A stretch of 64,000 nt of DNA from Cryomorpha ignava (GTDB lineage Bacteria; Bacteroidota; Bacteroidia; Flavobacteriales_D; Cryomorphaceae). A program made the translations under genes and the position numbers. The notes beneath the pieces are model-generated. The model did no database searches and was not told the origin of the DNA. It was given only the letters and a program-made list of their open reading frames with translations. Below, piece after piece: positions 1 through 8,804 of this stretch; positions within the stretch are counted from its first letter, which is position 1; the number at the start of each line of letters is the position of its first letter. The DNA lies in contig NZ_JAAGVY010000025.1 in assembly GCF_010686655.1 (NCBI RefSeq), forward strand, positions 1 to 64,000, in the 5' to 3' direction.

Positions 1-224
1 CAAACCTGAAAGACGATGTAGTGTAAACACTCATCAAGGGCTCGTAGGCCTTATGCACCAGGTCGATATATCTTGTATAGACAACAATATAAAGACCCGG
101 ATTTAATAACAAAAATTAATCTTGATAATAAATCATTGCAAACGTAAAAGGGCTTTTGTTTGTTATTCTTTATACCACAGGGTTTCGCGGCGCTAATGAC
201 GATAAATGTACATTATGTTCCATT

Positions 225-360
225 CGCTCTGCTTCACCCTGTGCTTTTAAATATCGCCCTTTTGACCGTAGGGAATCCGTATGGACGGGCTGTACGTAAA
301 GAGTTTATCCGATTTTTCAGCTGGACAATCTTTATTGTCGCTAGTAAAAATGCAAATGAC
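225..360 (+). repeat. Diverged intergenic repeat, copy A
   Basis: This non-coding stretch left of the first gene resembles 29881-29998. Shared words in the same order are CACCCTGTGCT, CGCCCTTT, CGTATGGAC followed by (G/A)GGCTGT, and AAAAATGCAA. Copy B has about 20 extra bases between the second and third words. Both copies lie in gene-free DNA. I see nothing coding in 1-388; the short open frames there lack credible starts or domains. A decayed dispersed repeat is the simplest reading. Confidence 0.45.
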
Positions 361-388
361 TCGCAATCTAAAGGAGAAATCCTTACAA

Positions 389-2005
389 TTAGTTTTCTAC
401 CACTATTTTCTGGGTCGCCTTCTCATAACCCGTTTCAATGGTGATATAATACATCCCGCCATTGACAATCTGTTCTATTTCCTTTGAATACGTATTTTCA
501 CCAACTTTCAAATTTTTAAGCGTCGTATTCTCTATTAGCCTACCATTTGCATCTTGAATGTTAATTGTAACATCTGAACTTTTTTTAAGATTAAATTTCA
601 CAATAAAGTTGCCATTATTTGGATTGGGATAAACCTGCATGTGAAGTGTACTCGTGCTTTGCTTATTCAACTCGTGAATGCCTACGGGAGAATTTTTAAT
701 AACATACACTTTAAATATCTGACTGCTTGCGCTGCTTTGAGTGCCGTCATTTGTAAAAAAGATATTAGCGGCTGTGCTGCTAATACCACCGTATATATAC
801 CCCACCAGGGTGGTGTCGGCAGTAAAATCATCCAATTTCAACACTTCATTATTGAATTGTGGTATGTTTGCAGCGGGAATAAATTCAGACCCTGCTCCGA
901 GAAACGCAGGCATTTCAATAGGCAATTTATACTCGGCCATTGTGCCACTTGCGTCTCGTGTAACACGGGCAATGGTTTTTACAAAAGGAACATTGTCGTC
1001 CTGTACAAGCTCACCATCGCTTTCATAATATTGTGCAATACCACCAAAAAAGACGGTATGCATTTCATTATTTTCAGCACTATACAGCGGTATATGCGCA
1101 CAATGGTAATGATTGTAGTATTGCGAAAAATCATTGTTAACCGTATATCCGTTAATGTCAATGTTTACACAATTTAGGAAAGGCAAGTCAGCATCTACTT
1201 GAAAAACGCCCGAAAACACCGTTAATCCTTCTTGTCCTGACGGCATAATTTGAGGCACAACATTTAAATCTCTTCTGTGCAAATTTGTAGCATCATAAAT
1301 TAACGGCAGATGAGAAACTGAAAGGTTAACGCCATCATCTAAAATTGTAAATCTTCTGATAGAGTTAGAATAATTCTGAATAAAACCCGGACCATGATCT
1401 GGCCCCATTGGGTTGTATCTGCCCATAAATTTCTGACCGCCCGTTAGGTAAAATATGTCATTAATTTTACTGAGATATCCACCTGTAACTGCAAACATTG
1501 TATCTGTTATTTGGCGAAAGCCAGAAATGATTGAAGCCCCATTTACAATAGCGTTTATTACGTCAGGAACATGAACTGCGCTAAGCTTTGAGTATGTAAT
1601 GTGATCGCCAGCGGTATTGCTGTAGCCGTAGCCACCAAGGATGTATAAATAATCTCCTTGCTGATAAAACTCCATATTGGTAGAGCTCAATTGTTCGCGC
1701 AAACCAGTTGGTAGTGACGCTAAAGGAGCCGACCATTTTTGTTGTGTTACAGGATCAACCACAGTGATCTGCGTATTAAGCCCGGCCACATCAAAAGCAG
1801 CAAAGGGTTGCCTGCGATGCAATCCATCCAGTCGACCACCAATGATTAACCACTTGCCATTATCCTGGCCAAAGGCATAAGCTTGCAAACCACCCAAGTC
1901 GGGTATATCCATTGGCTCGATGGCAATTTGAAAGGGTGGTGTTTGCGCATAGCTATTCGCAGTGAAGGCTATTAAAAGAAATGCTAAAATTTTAATTCTG
2001 ATCAT
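389..2005 (-). CDS. Secreted kelch-like protein with T9SS sorting domain
   Basis: A 538-residue exported protein. Residues 1-20 form a signal peptide ending SYA-Q. The middle carries kelch-like beta-propeller strands with repeated glycine pairs (WLIIGGR, YLYILGGYG, FYLTGGQ), as expected for a surface or extracellular propeller. From about residue 459 the C-terminus has YPNPNNGNF and ends in a beta-strand-rich tail, the hallmark of a type A T9SS cargo domain, so it should cross the outer membrane by type IX secretion. Its ATG overlaps the stop of the upstream small membrane gene (ATGA), suggesting translational coupling. The binding partner or substrate cannot be told from sequence. Confidence 0.88.
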   Translation of the reverse strand: MIRIKILAFLLIAFTANSYAQTPPFQIAIEPMDIPDLGGLQAYAFGQDNGKWLIIGGRLDGLHRRQPFAAFDVAGLNTQITVVDPVTQQKWSAPLASLPTGLREQLSSTNMEFYQQGDYLYILGGYGYSNTAGDHITYSKLSAVHVPDVINAIVNGASIISGFRQITDTMFAVTGGYLSKINDIFYLTGGQKFMGRYNPMGPDHGPGFIQNYSNSIRRFTILDDGVNLSVSHLPLIYDATNLHRRDLNVVPQIMPSGQEGLTVFSGVFQVDADLPFLNCVNIDINGYTVNNDFSQYYNHYHCAHIPLYSAENNEMHTVFFGGIAQYYESDGELVQDDNVPFVKTIARVTRDASGTMAEYKLPIEMPAFLGAGSEFIPAANIPQFNNEVLKLDDFTADTTLVGYIYGGISSTAANIFFTNDGTQSSASSQIFKVYVIKNSPVGIHELNKQSTSTLHMQVYPNPNNGNFIVKFNLKKSSDVTINIQDANGRLIENTTLKNLKVGENTYSKEIEQIVNGGMYYITIETGYEKATQKIVVEN

Positions 2006-2409
2006 TTGATGTTTTTTAAATTAAAGAAGGCTATTCCAAGCCATACTACTGATATTGTCATTGCTATTGCGCCTACTAATACCAAGACTGGCGGAAGCCC
2101 TAAATACACTTCTGACAAAATGCCAAGTGGCATAAGCAGCCCTATTAAAGCCAACCACGAAATAGTTGTGACATGCTTTAATTTGTCGTTAAATCTGATG
2201 AGTAAATAACCAATAAGAATATTTAAAAAGGCGAATAAATTTCCGTGTACGTGAGCTAACCTGGTTTCAAAATGTTTTCCAAATGAATACGAGTTAACCC
2301 ATTCTTCTTTTCCAGGCGCAAAATCTCTAAGGTAGATAAGTAAGAATCCAAAAGCCATAAAAAAACCCATTGAAAGAAACCCGATTGCGATGTTGTTCTT
2401 ACCTTTCAT
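2002..2409 (-). CDS. Small four-helix membrane protein
   Basis: A 135-residue protein with four hydrophobic segments at about 8-28, 52-70, 82-99 and 105-128, so an inner-membrane protein. An HVHGN motif sits at the start of the second helix; histidines in such a place can bind metal or haem, but this is only a suggestion. It overlaps the start of the T9SS kelch protein by 4 bases (ATGA), so the two are probably co-transcribed and coupled. I do not recognise the family. Confidence 0.75.
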   Translation of the reverse strand: MKGKNNIAIGFLSMGFFMAFGFLLIYLRDFAPGKEEWVNSYSFGKHFETRLAHVHGNLFAFLNILIGYLLIRFNDKLKHVTTISWLALIGLLMPLGILSEVYLGLPPVLVLVGAIAMTISVVWLGIAFFNLKNIK

Positions 2410-2642
2410 GCTGTTTAGGTTTTTGGATTATTCAATTGTTAATGAACAATTTGTATAAAAGTAAACTTTGTATTTATCAACTTAGGTGACAAATATTACA
2501 CAGCTCCTATTCTATTAAATGGAATCACATTTTTTTATTTGAATGCAGATATTTGATTTACCATTGAAATTAGGCTCTGTTGATTATCCACTTTTAAAAC
2601 TTACTATTTCAGCCTAAAGCATACTTTGCTGTTTTGTACAAT

Positions 2643-3585
2643 TTATTCTTTCTTCAAATTAACCGTTGGAATATTGACAATCTCGAAGGTAGCAGAAGCC
2701 AGAACGACTTTTCCATTGGTTTCCATAATTTTCTTGCCAATTTCTTCATTTAGAAGATTCTTAGTAAACCTTCTCTTTTTGTAATCGACTATGTATCGCA
2801 AGTTAAATTGAACCCAATTGTCAGTCATTGTGATAGCCAGAGTGGGATCAACCTGTGCATCTTCAATGTAATACTTTGCCACTACGTTTTTCCAGCCTGC
2901 CATTGACTCCTCAACGTAGCTAGCCAAATTTTTTTTGCGCTATTGAGATTACGATTGATTTGGCCAGATCAATATCTGAACCATATCTTATTGGCAGATT
3001 AAATTCGTCCCATACAAATGGAAAATCGTAGGAGTAGTTGTAAACCGGCCCTTTAAAAACAAATGCATTGCTTAATTTCACTATTCTGCCTGTGTAATTA
3101 TCGCTGGAGACCCACTCGCCAATTTCCATCATGGTTGTGTATATACTGTCAATGGCAATTACATCACCTTTTATACCGTTAATTTCAATTCTTTCTCCGG
3201 GCTTATAGACTTTAACAAAAAAGATATAGAAAGATCCTGCTATACTTAAGACTAGCTCTTGGAGCGTAATGGTTATACCCGCAGTAAGTAAGCCAATAGC
3301 AAGCCCAATATCTTTAATACTTCCGGTAAAATAAGTAACCGTAATGAGTGCCACAATTATGTAACCAATTATTTCAATTGCCTTCTGAGACTTGTATTTT
3401 ACTTCGTTGCTCGGAAAGCTCCTTTTCAACCATCTTTTTATCACCACAATAAGGATAAAAACCAATACAATCCATACCAAATACTTTATGACATTTGCTG
3501 AAATTGGATGATCTATGAACCATTTTTCTAAATTTTCCATCAATTTTTGTTTGGTTAATATTCCGCTACGGTTAACTTTTACCAT
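2643..3585 (-). pseudogene. MscS-family mechanosensitive channel, frameshifted
   Basis: Two consecutive minus-strand frames together make one small-conductance mechanosensitive channel. The first (3585 to about 2922) has transmembrane helices near residues 28-50 and 68-86, a pore-type helix near 95-123 (AGITITLQELVLSIAGSF), then the start of the cytoplasmic beta domain. It stops just after a run of eight A (2929-2936 on the plus strand as T). The second frame (2927 to 2643) carries the rest of the MscS C-terminal domain, including DNWVQFNLRYIVDYKKRR. Removing one A gives continuous reading through KNLASYVEES. Either the gene is inactivated or the A-run was miscounted. The start could also be the ATG at 3540. 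Confidence 0.82.
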
Positions 3586-3674
3586 GCGCTGATTTGAATG
3601 GTTGGACTAATCACAAGATCATTGTTTCAAATTTAACTCAATTTTCGTGACAACTCTAAATTATCCGAAAGCAT

Positions 3675-4337
3675 TTATTCAATCTTTCTTTGAACTCCCA
3701 ACCCAAAAAAATGCCTCATAGATTTAGTGAATTCGGGAAATTCGTCGAATTCTTTTGTCAGTCCAAAATAATTGGAATACTGAGGTGATATCGCCACCTT
3801 ATCTGATTTATTGAGATCGTATGCAATCCTTCCACGCAGTCCAAAATAGGCTTTGGCATTATACCTTTTGTTCTTGTCATTTAAATCGTAACTAAACCCG
3901 TTTGTACCAATACTCCAGCCACTAGAAGTTCCTACAATATTTTCACTAATCAGCGCTCCAGCTTCAAAACCAACGTTTATATCTATCCTGTCTATAATTC
4001 TGAAATTCAAGGGGAACACGCCCACCGAAATGATTGACTTATCAATTTCAGCCTTTGATGTAACTCCTCCACCAAGTCCGCCATCTCTTACGTTAATGGA
4101 GCCGCCATACTGTTCGTAACCTAGAGTAAATCTCCATTTCACGGTATCTATTCTAATGTTTTCTATTGCAATCTGAAATGAATAACCATACTGGGAATCA
4201 TAAGCTGAATTGAAATGACCCTCATCTTTCTCATAATCAAAGAATTTGTTTTTATTCATCCCTCCTATCAATTCCACGTTTTGAGAAAATAAAGTGAGAT
4301 TGAATAGTATAAGAAAGATTGTAAATATCGGCTTCAT
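3675..4337 (-). CDS. Predicted outer-membrane beta-barrel protein
   Basis: A 220-residue protein with a signal peptide (residues 1-19, ending LFSQ). The rest is alternating beta strands with glycine and aromatic residues (RFTLGYEQYGG, INVGFEAGALI, KAYFGLRGRIAYDL), ending in HFFGLGVQRKIE, as in small Bacteroidota outer-membrane barrels. No enzymatic motif is visible. It lies alone between the MscS remnant and a VOC gene. Function unknown. Confidence 0.7.
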   Translation of the reverse strand: MKPIFTIFLILFNLTLFSQNVELIGGMNKNKFFDYEKDEGHFNSAYDSQYGYSFQIAIENIRIDTVKWRFTLGYEQYGGSINVRDGGLGGGVTSKAEIDKSIISVGVFPLNFRIIDRIDINVGFEAGALISENIVGTSSGWSIGTNGFSYDLNDKNKRYNAKAYFGLRGRIAYDLNKSDKVAISPQYSNYFGLTKEFDEFPEFTKSMRHFFGLGVQRKIE

Positions 4338-4403
4338 TTGTCAATGAATTAAGTGTTTATTCGTCTGCTTCTTGTAGGTTTTATTCTGAATTCGTTCGGG
4401 TCT

Positions 4404-4832
4404 TTAATTTCGTTCTTCAAATACAATTTCAAATTTGATTCCATCAAGATCCTTAAAAAAGAGGGCATAGTAATTTTCTCCATGCTGGGGATAAAACTGC
4501 GGTGGGTTCACAATTATAGCTCCGGCTTCCTTAATTTTAGGAAATATTTGGTCTATCTCTTCACGAGAACTCGCCTTAAAGGCCAGATGATGCAGAGATC
4601 CCGGTTTTCTTCGATGCACAGTCTCGCTTTTAAAAACTTCTCTTGGAGAGTTAATGGCGAATATCAATAAAGGATGAGAATATTCAATAACATTGAAATC
4701 ATGTTCCGCTACTGTCCCTTTTGATTTTCGATTTAAATCAAAACCCAAAACAGGCATTAATTTGTCATAAAACGATTCGGCAAGATTGAGATTTTTTACA
4801 GTAATCTGGATATGGTCTATAATGGGTTTCAT
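4404..4832 (-). CDS. VOC-family (glyoxalase/dioxygenase-like) protein
   Basis: A 142-residue cytosolic protein with two beta-alpha-beta-beta-beta halves. The first begins IIDHIQITVKNLNLAESFYD, with the family's N-terminal metal-position histidine; the second begins GSLHHLAFKA and ends DLDGIKFEIVFEE, which supplies the usual second-half His and Glu. Family members bind a divalent metal and act as glyoxalases, isomerases, dioxygenases or resistance proteins. Substrate cannot be assigned. Length is normal for a single-domain member. Confidence 0.85.
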   Translation of the reverse strand: MKPIIDHIQITVKNLNLAESFYDKLMPVLGFDLNRKSKGTVAEHDFNVIEYSHPLLIFAINSPREVFKSETVHRRKPGSLHHLAFKASSREEIDQIFPKIKEAGAIIVNPPQFYPQHGENYYALFFKDLDGIKFEIVFEERN

Positions 4833-5001
4833 TTTTTATTTATTCTTTCTAACACACAACCAAAGCCTTTTAAAATATCACTTATTCCTTGCAGTTTCAA
4901 TCCTAAATTATTTTTAGCTGTGTTTTTCTTTCAATAAATTAAAACAAAATTTTAACAGACTCAAAATATTCTCTCCGCATTTATCATAAGCGAAAAACCG
5001 A

Positions 5002-5063
5002 AGCTAATCTGCTTCAGCGGTCACAGCTGCCGGTTCACAAGGCTATATGACGAAAGATTAGCT
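5002..5063. repeat. Inverted repeat with 9-bp arms
   Basis: AGCTAATCT (5002-5010) is the perfect reverse complement of AGATTAGCT (5055-5063). The 44 bases between are GC-richer than the surroundings and contain a CAGCTG palindrome. A competing small hairpin, GAAGC-TAATCT-GCTTC (5001-5015), uses the left arm. Read on the minus strand the structure is followed by TTCGGTTTTT, so it may terminate the M23 peptidase gene at 5089. The remaining intergenic bases show nothing else. Confidence 0.5.
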
Positions 5064-5088
5064 CACCTCTCAAAATAATCAATTGGAT

Positions 5089-5574
5089 TCAAATAAAACA
5101 TTTTTTCCAGCCCTGACGATCAGAATCCATTCTCCAAACGTATGGAACTGGCGTGAGAATTGAATAGTGAAGATGTGGAGGTTTTCCAGCGGCATTTCCG
5201 GTTGCACCTACTGAACCGATTAATGACTTCATATTAACGAAAGACAAGCGAGACGTTTTAATTTCATCTAAATGGGCATAATAATGCAAGCGCCACTTTG
5301 GACCCAGAATCAAAACAAAATTGCCACCCAAACTTATTTTTCCGGAATGCAAAACTAACCCATAAGTAGCAGTGTGAATCGCAGTTCCTTTTTTTGCAAA
5401 AATATCTACTCCGTTGTGCGTAATGGATTTCCCCCAGGGATAAAACCAAAATGATTGAGTGTGGTAGCTTGATTTACCAGCGCCATCTACAGGCATTTTT
5501 AAATTCTGCGGAAGCAGGAAACCGATGATTAAAACGGTAAGTAAGCTAATTAAAATTTTCTTTCTTTTTTTCAA
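5089..5574 (-). CDS. M23-family metallopeptidase, membrane-anchored or secreted
   Basis: A 161-residue protein beginning MKKRKK and a hydrophobic segment (8-22), so exported or anchored facing the periplasm. It carries the zinc-site pattern of LytM/M23 endopeptidases: HNGVD, then YYAHLD, then HLHYS (the HxH motif). Members cut peptide cross-links in peptidoglycan. It is short for the family, consisting of little more than the catalytic domain. A small membrane-protein gene lies 71 bases upstream on the same strand. Confidence 0.85.
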   Translation of the reverse strand: MKKRKKILISLLTVLIIGFLLPQNLKMPVDGAGKSSYHTQSFWFYPWGKSITHNGVDIFAKKGTAIHTATYGLVLHSGKISLGGNFVLILGPKWRLHYYAHLDEIKTSRLSFVNMKSLIGSVGATGNAAGKPPHLHYSILTPVPYVWRMDSDRQGWKKCFI

Positions 5575-5645
5575 TTTGATTGGGCTATGGGTTGTCTTCT
5601 ACAGGGGTTTAGTCAGAAGATGTCTCCTTTGGAGACTAATTTTCT

Positions 5646-5843
5646 CTACTTTTTATACTTTGCGTACACGCCATAAGATCCTATTGCCGAGATTAACAAA
5701 CAAGTGCAGGTAATGATAAGAATGTACTTTGATTTATTGTATGCCCATGAAAAATTGGAATAATCAAACGAGAAAAAGAGGGCGCAAAATAAGCCGGTAA
5801 CTGCGAAAACAATAATAATTTTTGCGACTTTAAATAAATCCAT
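5646..5843 (-). CDS. Small two-helix membrane protein
   Basis: A 65-residue protein with two hydrophobic helices (about 8-26 and 39-59) and a basic C-terminus YAKYKK. It lies just upstream of the M23 peptidase on the same strand. A perfect 6-bp inverted repeat, GTCTCC-TTT-GGAGAC (5622-5636), lies between them. No family recognised; such short hydrophobic ORFs are easily overcalled, but the basic ends and clean helices favour a real gene. Confidence 0.5.
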   Translation of the reverse strand: MDLFKVAKIIIVFAVTGLFCALFFSFDYSNFSWAYNKSKYILIITCTCLLISAIGSYGVYAKYKK

Positions 5844-5963
5844 CTATTGGTATTGTATTATTAAGACTGGATGTAGTATCAATAAGAAGTGATAACCATT
5901 GGCTCTTGATGCTCACTATTCTTACCGCATCACTATGTGAATGTCCATGCCTATCTTACCCAA

Positions 5964-6836
5964 CTATTTAATAAATCTCAATCCAACGGATAAATCAAAA
6001 CGGCTTATATTCTCGTATTCTCCTTCTTCTAATTTTATTGTTTGCTTATTTGTGCCATCGCTAAAGACATATTCTGACAGCGTACCGGCGAGTAATGAAA
6101 CTTGAAAGCCCAGAGCAAAATTTTCTGACAAGCCGATATCATAACCAATATCAAGGCCAAAACCGACTGTATTCCCAGTCATTTTAAAACTGTCAATGAC
6201 TACTTTGTCATTTACATAATCCATATATCCAATTGATATAGAAAATAGTAAAGCATTCTTTTTATTATAGTTTAATGTCCTTACCGAAAATGACGGACCA
6301 ATAAATGAGATCTTTATAGCATCGCTCATTTTACCATAAGTTATATTGCCATCAACATCCTCCACATAAATTTCATCTAAACTATATGAAGATTTAAAAA
6401 CGTAATACTTAGCGCCAAAACCCAATGATTCACTGAAAAAAAAGCTCGCATCGCCGCCTAAATGGTTGCCCGATTTTAATTCTTTAATGTAATCTCTAAA
6501 TTCTGAAGGAACTTTATCCGAAATCTTTCCAGTCATATAGCTGAAACCTCCATTTACAGCAATTCTAAACTGGGGATAATCCTTATAGCTCTCGAGCTTT
6601 TCTTTGGGAACCTCGCTGGTTATATAATAATCAACCTGATGATGTAGTACTTGAGAAGTGGGCAATAAGGTGTTTCTTATTTCATCTTTATGTTTGAAAG
6701 TAAAATATATATTCTCTGCTTTTATTTTAGTTATCTTACAATTGATGGAATCACCGTCGTTTGTTACAATTAAATCTTGTGAATAAGAAATACTTACAGC
6801 ATAAAGCGACAGGAATATAAGGAGTAGAATTTTCAT
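5964..6836 (-). CDS. Secreted protein with N-terminal beta domain and barrel-like C-terminus
   Basis: A 290-residue protein with a signal peptide (1-19, SYS-Q). Residues about 20-65 (DLIVTNDGDSINCKITKIKAE) form a small beta motif seen in Bacteroidota envelope proteins where a given 'DG' property is followed by a glycine/charged strand; the gene at 8058 starts the same way. The rest is beta-strand-rich, consistent with an outer-membrane barrel ending SVGLRFIK. It overlaps the upstream lipoprotein gene by 4 bases (ATGA), so they are translated together. Function unknown. Confidence 0.75.
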   Translation of the reverse strand: MKILLLIFLSLYAVSISYSQDLIVTNDGDSINCKITKIKAENIYFTFKHKDEIRNTLLPTSQVLHHQVDYYITSEVPKEKLESYKDYPQFRIAVNGGFSYMTGKISDKVPSEFRDYIKELKSGNHLGGDASFFFSESLGFGAKYYVFKSSYSLDEIYVEDVDGNITYGKMSDAIKISFIGPSFSVRTLNYNKKNALLFSISIGYMDYVNDKVVIDSFKMTGNTVGFGLDIGYDIGLSENFALGFQVSLLAGTLSEYVFSDGTNKQTIKLEEGEYENISRFDLSVGLRFIK

Positions 6837-7549
6837 TGATTCTTGGCATTAAACGATTCGAATTCTGTTTTTCCGGTTTTAAAGTCAATCAAGTCCAGTT
6901 GTGGTTTGCCCACAAATGCGCCCATCGCGATTCCACAGCGCAAATAGTATGTTCTTCCCATTTCAAAATCAACTGGTACTTCAGATTTTGATTCGGTTTT
7001 TGCCCAGAGCATATTCATACCGTCTTTCTTAATGTGAAGGGTTGTTTTAAAATTATTTTGTACTCGGCAAATTACGGAATCTCCCAGATGTAAATCGTAA
7101 CTCACTAATGAACCGGCACCTCCGTAGCGATAGACGTTTAAAATTGCATAGTCAACATCCAAAATGGGTTCTTGCAATTCTTTCGCTACAAAATCAGTAT
7201 CTGTTTTCAGTATGCGTGCGGTAATTCTATGGCAAGTGCTTCCCAGCGCTGATGGTAGTCTGTGTTCAATTATCTTTATTGCATTGCCTCCAGCCTTTCT
7301 TGCCGCTAGTTTTGCTTTGTTGATTACGATGTCGTAGCCGCACTTTGTGCTAAACCCGGTATCGGTAATTTTTACCTCTCCAATGTATTCAGAATTTTCG
7401 GGCTCTTGCTGGCTCAATCCAATTACTATTACCTCATCTCTGTAATCAAGTGCTGGTAGGGTCTTCGTTAAACTTGTTGAAACCTTGGGATTGCAGGAAC
7501 TTAAAAGAATTAGTACTGTGATAAACAGTAAACGGTTTAAATATTTCAT
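6833..7549 (-). CDS. Lipoprotein, possibly DUF2846-like C-terminal domain
   Basis: A 238-residue lipoprotein: hydrophobic leader ending LILLSSC, with lipidation expected at Cys19. Residues about 35-110 form an alpha/beta domain containing KAGGNAIKI, as in small heavy-metal-binding-type folds. The C-terminal half (YRYGGAGSLVSYDLHLGDS, then GRTYYLRCGIAMG) looks like a beta-sandwich of the DUF2846 kind; that name is tentative. It precedes and overlaps the barrel-like gene at 5964 by 4 bases, suggesting a two-gene envelope unit. Confidence 0.72.
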   Translation of the reverse strand: MKYLNRLLFITVLILLSSCNPKVSTSLTKTLPALDYRDEVIVIGLSQQEPENSEYIGEVKITDTGFSTKCGYDIVINKAKLAARKAGGNAIKIIEHRLPSALGSTCHRITARILKTDTDFVAKELQEPILDVDYAILNVYRYGGAGSLVSYDLHLGDSVICRVQNNFKTTLHIKKDGMNMLWAKTESKSEVPVDFEMGRTYYLRCGIAMGAFVGKPQLDLIDFKTGKTEFESFNAKNQ

Positions 7550-7784
7550 TATTGATAAAAGTTTATCTGTTCGCTTATTTCATTTCGTAGATGTGAGCAT
7601 TTGCAGAAAATTCATCATAAATCCGCAAATTCAGACGCCACATTTTACTATCACTATAAAAGTTGATCTTCAGATTGCCAAATATAGCCAAAAATTTAAA
7701 TTTACAATTTCCTGTTGGAAACTGTAATTATGAAATAAAGGGGAGGTGTATTATGCTCGCGTGTGAGGACGGACGCCGGCATCG

Positions 7785-7880
7785 CCACCTTTTACAGCGG
7801 GTTTGCAGTGCGTGGCTGCGATACAGCGACCAGAGGAAGCTCGTTTCGCAGACTTACGCAATGCACTCGGTGAAAGGTGG
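7785..7880. other. GC-rich long imperfect hairpin, candidate structured RNA or palindromic element
   Basis: In the 508-base gap between 7549 and 8058 this stretch folds into a long stem. 7785-7795 (CCACCTTTTAC) pairs with 7870-7880 (11 pairs, one G-U). 7804-7813 (TGCAGTGCGT) pairs with 7856-7865 (9 of 10). 7816-7821 (CTGCGA) pairs with 7846-7851 (6 of 6). About 26 pairs surround a 24-base loop. CGCC/GGCG (7774-7777, 7886-7889) could extend it. Composition is clearly richer in GC than the flanks, and no convincing protein frame covers it. The rest of the gap shows nothing. Confidence 0.5.
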
Positions 7881-8057
7881 GATAAGGCGGTAGGCCGACC
7901 CCGGGATTAAATTAAGATGAATTTCATGACTGGAAAATGGAAGTTGATATTCGCGAATTACATTGAAAACCACAGAGCCCGGGGGCACACCCGAAAAAGA
8001 TAACCGAAATAGATATGTAAGCCTTGCTTGGCAAACGCTGCTGCAAAAACCTTGTTT

Positions 8058-8798
8058 TTAGTTTATCACAAAGCCAATCATGAAGCCCACTCTGTGCAAA
8101 TCGGCCGAGCCGGTGAAGGAATGAATATCTGAAAAAGGGAAGGCATAAGACGCCTCGCTGAGATGGATATAGCGGTAGGTAAGATTGAGCAGAAAAGCGA
8201 AATGCGGGCCGGTATATGCCGCAAAACCTATGCGACCGCCTATAAAACCGCCTTTCTCATAGTTGTATTGGTAGTAGTTGCCACCGTATTGTTCGTTTTG
8301 AAGTGGAATCAAAAACCCGCCATTGATACCCACCAAGGGACTAAAACTTCCTTCCGAAATGTGGTAGCTATAGTCTGCATAAATGGGCGCATACCAGCTG
8401 CCTACATGATTTTCGAGACCCAGCCCAATACCCGCATGATGGCCGTTTAGCTTGTATCCGTTTACCAAATTAAAGGCAAAGGTAATTTGGGTATTGTTGT
8501 TTTGGCTATTGCCAAACTGCGGGCCTGCGAGGGTATTGTTGTAGTAGCCCTTTGATTTGATATCAAAATTCTTCTTGATTATGCTTGCTTCGCCTACATT
8601 TAAGCTGAGTATATTTTCGGCTTTTACGCTTATTATTCTACCGTCGAGAAGTTGTATGGTAGCATGATCTTCTGGTATGTATTCGGTGATATTTCCTTTG
8701 AAAAAGGAGCCATCTTTGAGGTTGATAATGTCGTAGGCTTCCTGGGCGCTAACTAAGGTGGCGATGAAGAAAAGGAATAGTGTAAATATCAGTTTCAT
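8058..8798 (-). CDS. Predicted outer-membrane barrel protein
   Basis: A 246-residue protein with a signal peptide (1-18, VSA-QE). Residues 20-70 (YDIINLKDGSFFKGNITEYI) repeat the short beta motif seen at the start of the protein at 5964. The remainder has amphipathic beta strands and ends RVGFMIGFVIN, fitting an outer-membrane barrel. It lies 6 bases downstream of the LVIVD lipoprotein gene on the same strand, so the two form an operon. Role unknown. Confidence 0.75.
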   Translation of the reverse strand: MKLIFTLFLFFIATLVSAQEAYDIINLKDGSFFKGNITEYIPEDHATIQLLDGRIISVKAENILSLNVGEASIIKKNFDIKSKGYYNNTLAGPQFGNSQNNNTQITFAFNLVNGYKLNGHHAGIGLGLENHVGSWYAPIYADYSYHISEGSFSPLVGINGGFLIPLQNEQYGGNYYQYNYEKGGFIGGRIGFAAYTGPHFAFLLNLTYRYIHLSEASYAFPFSDIHSFTGSADLHRVGFMIGFVIN

Positions 8799-8804
8799 AG
8801 ATCG

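Noticed and set aside
1-115. Minus-strand open frame at the left edge reading GLYIVVYTRYIDL
   Set aside because: It runs off the window without an upstream start and no domain is recognisable; could be chance.
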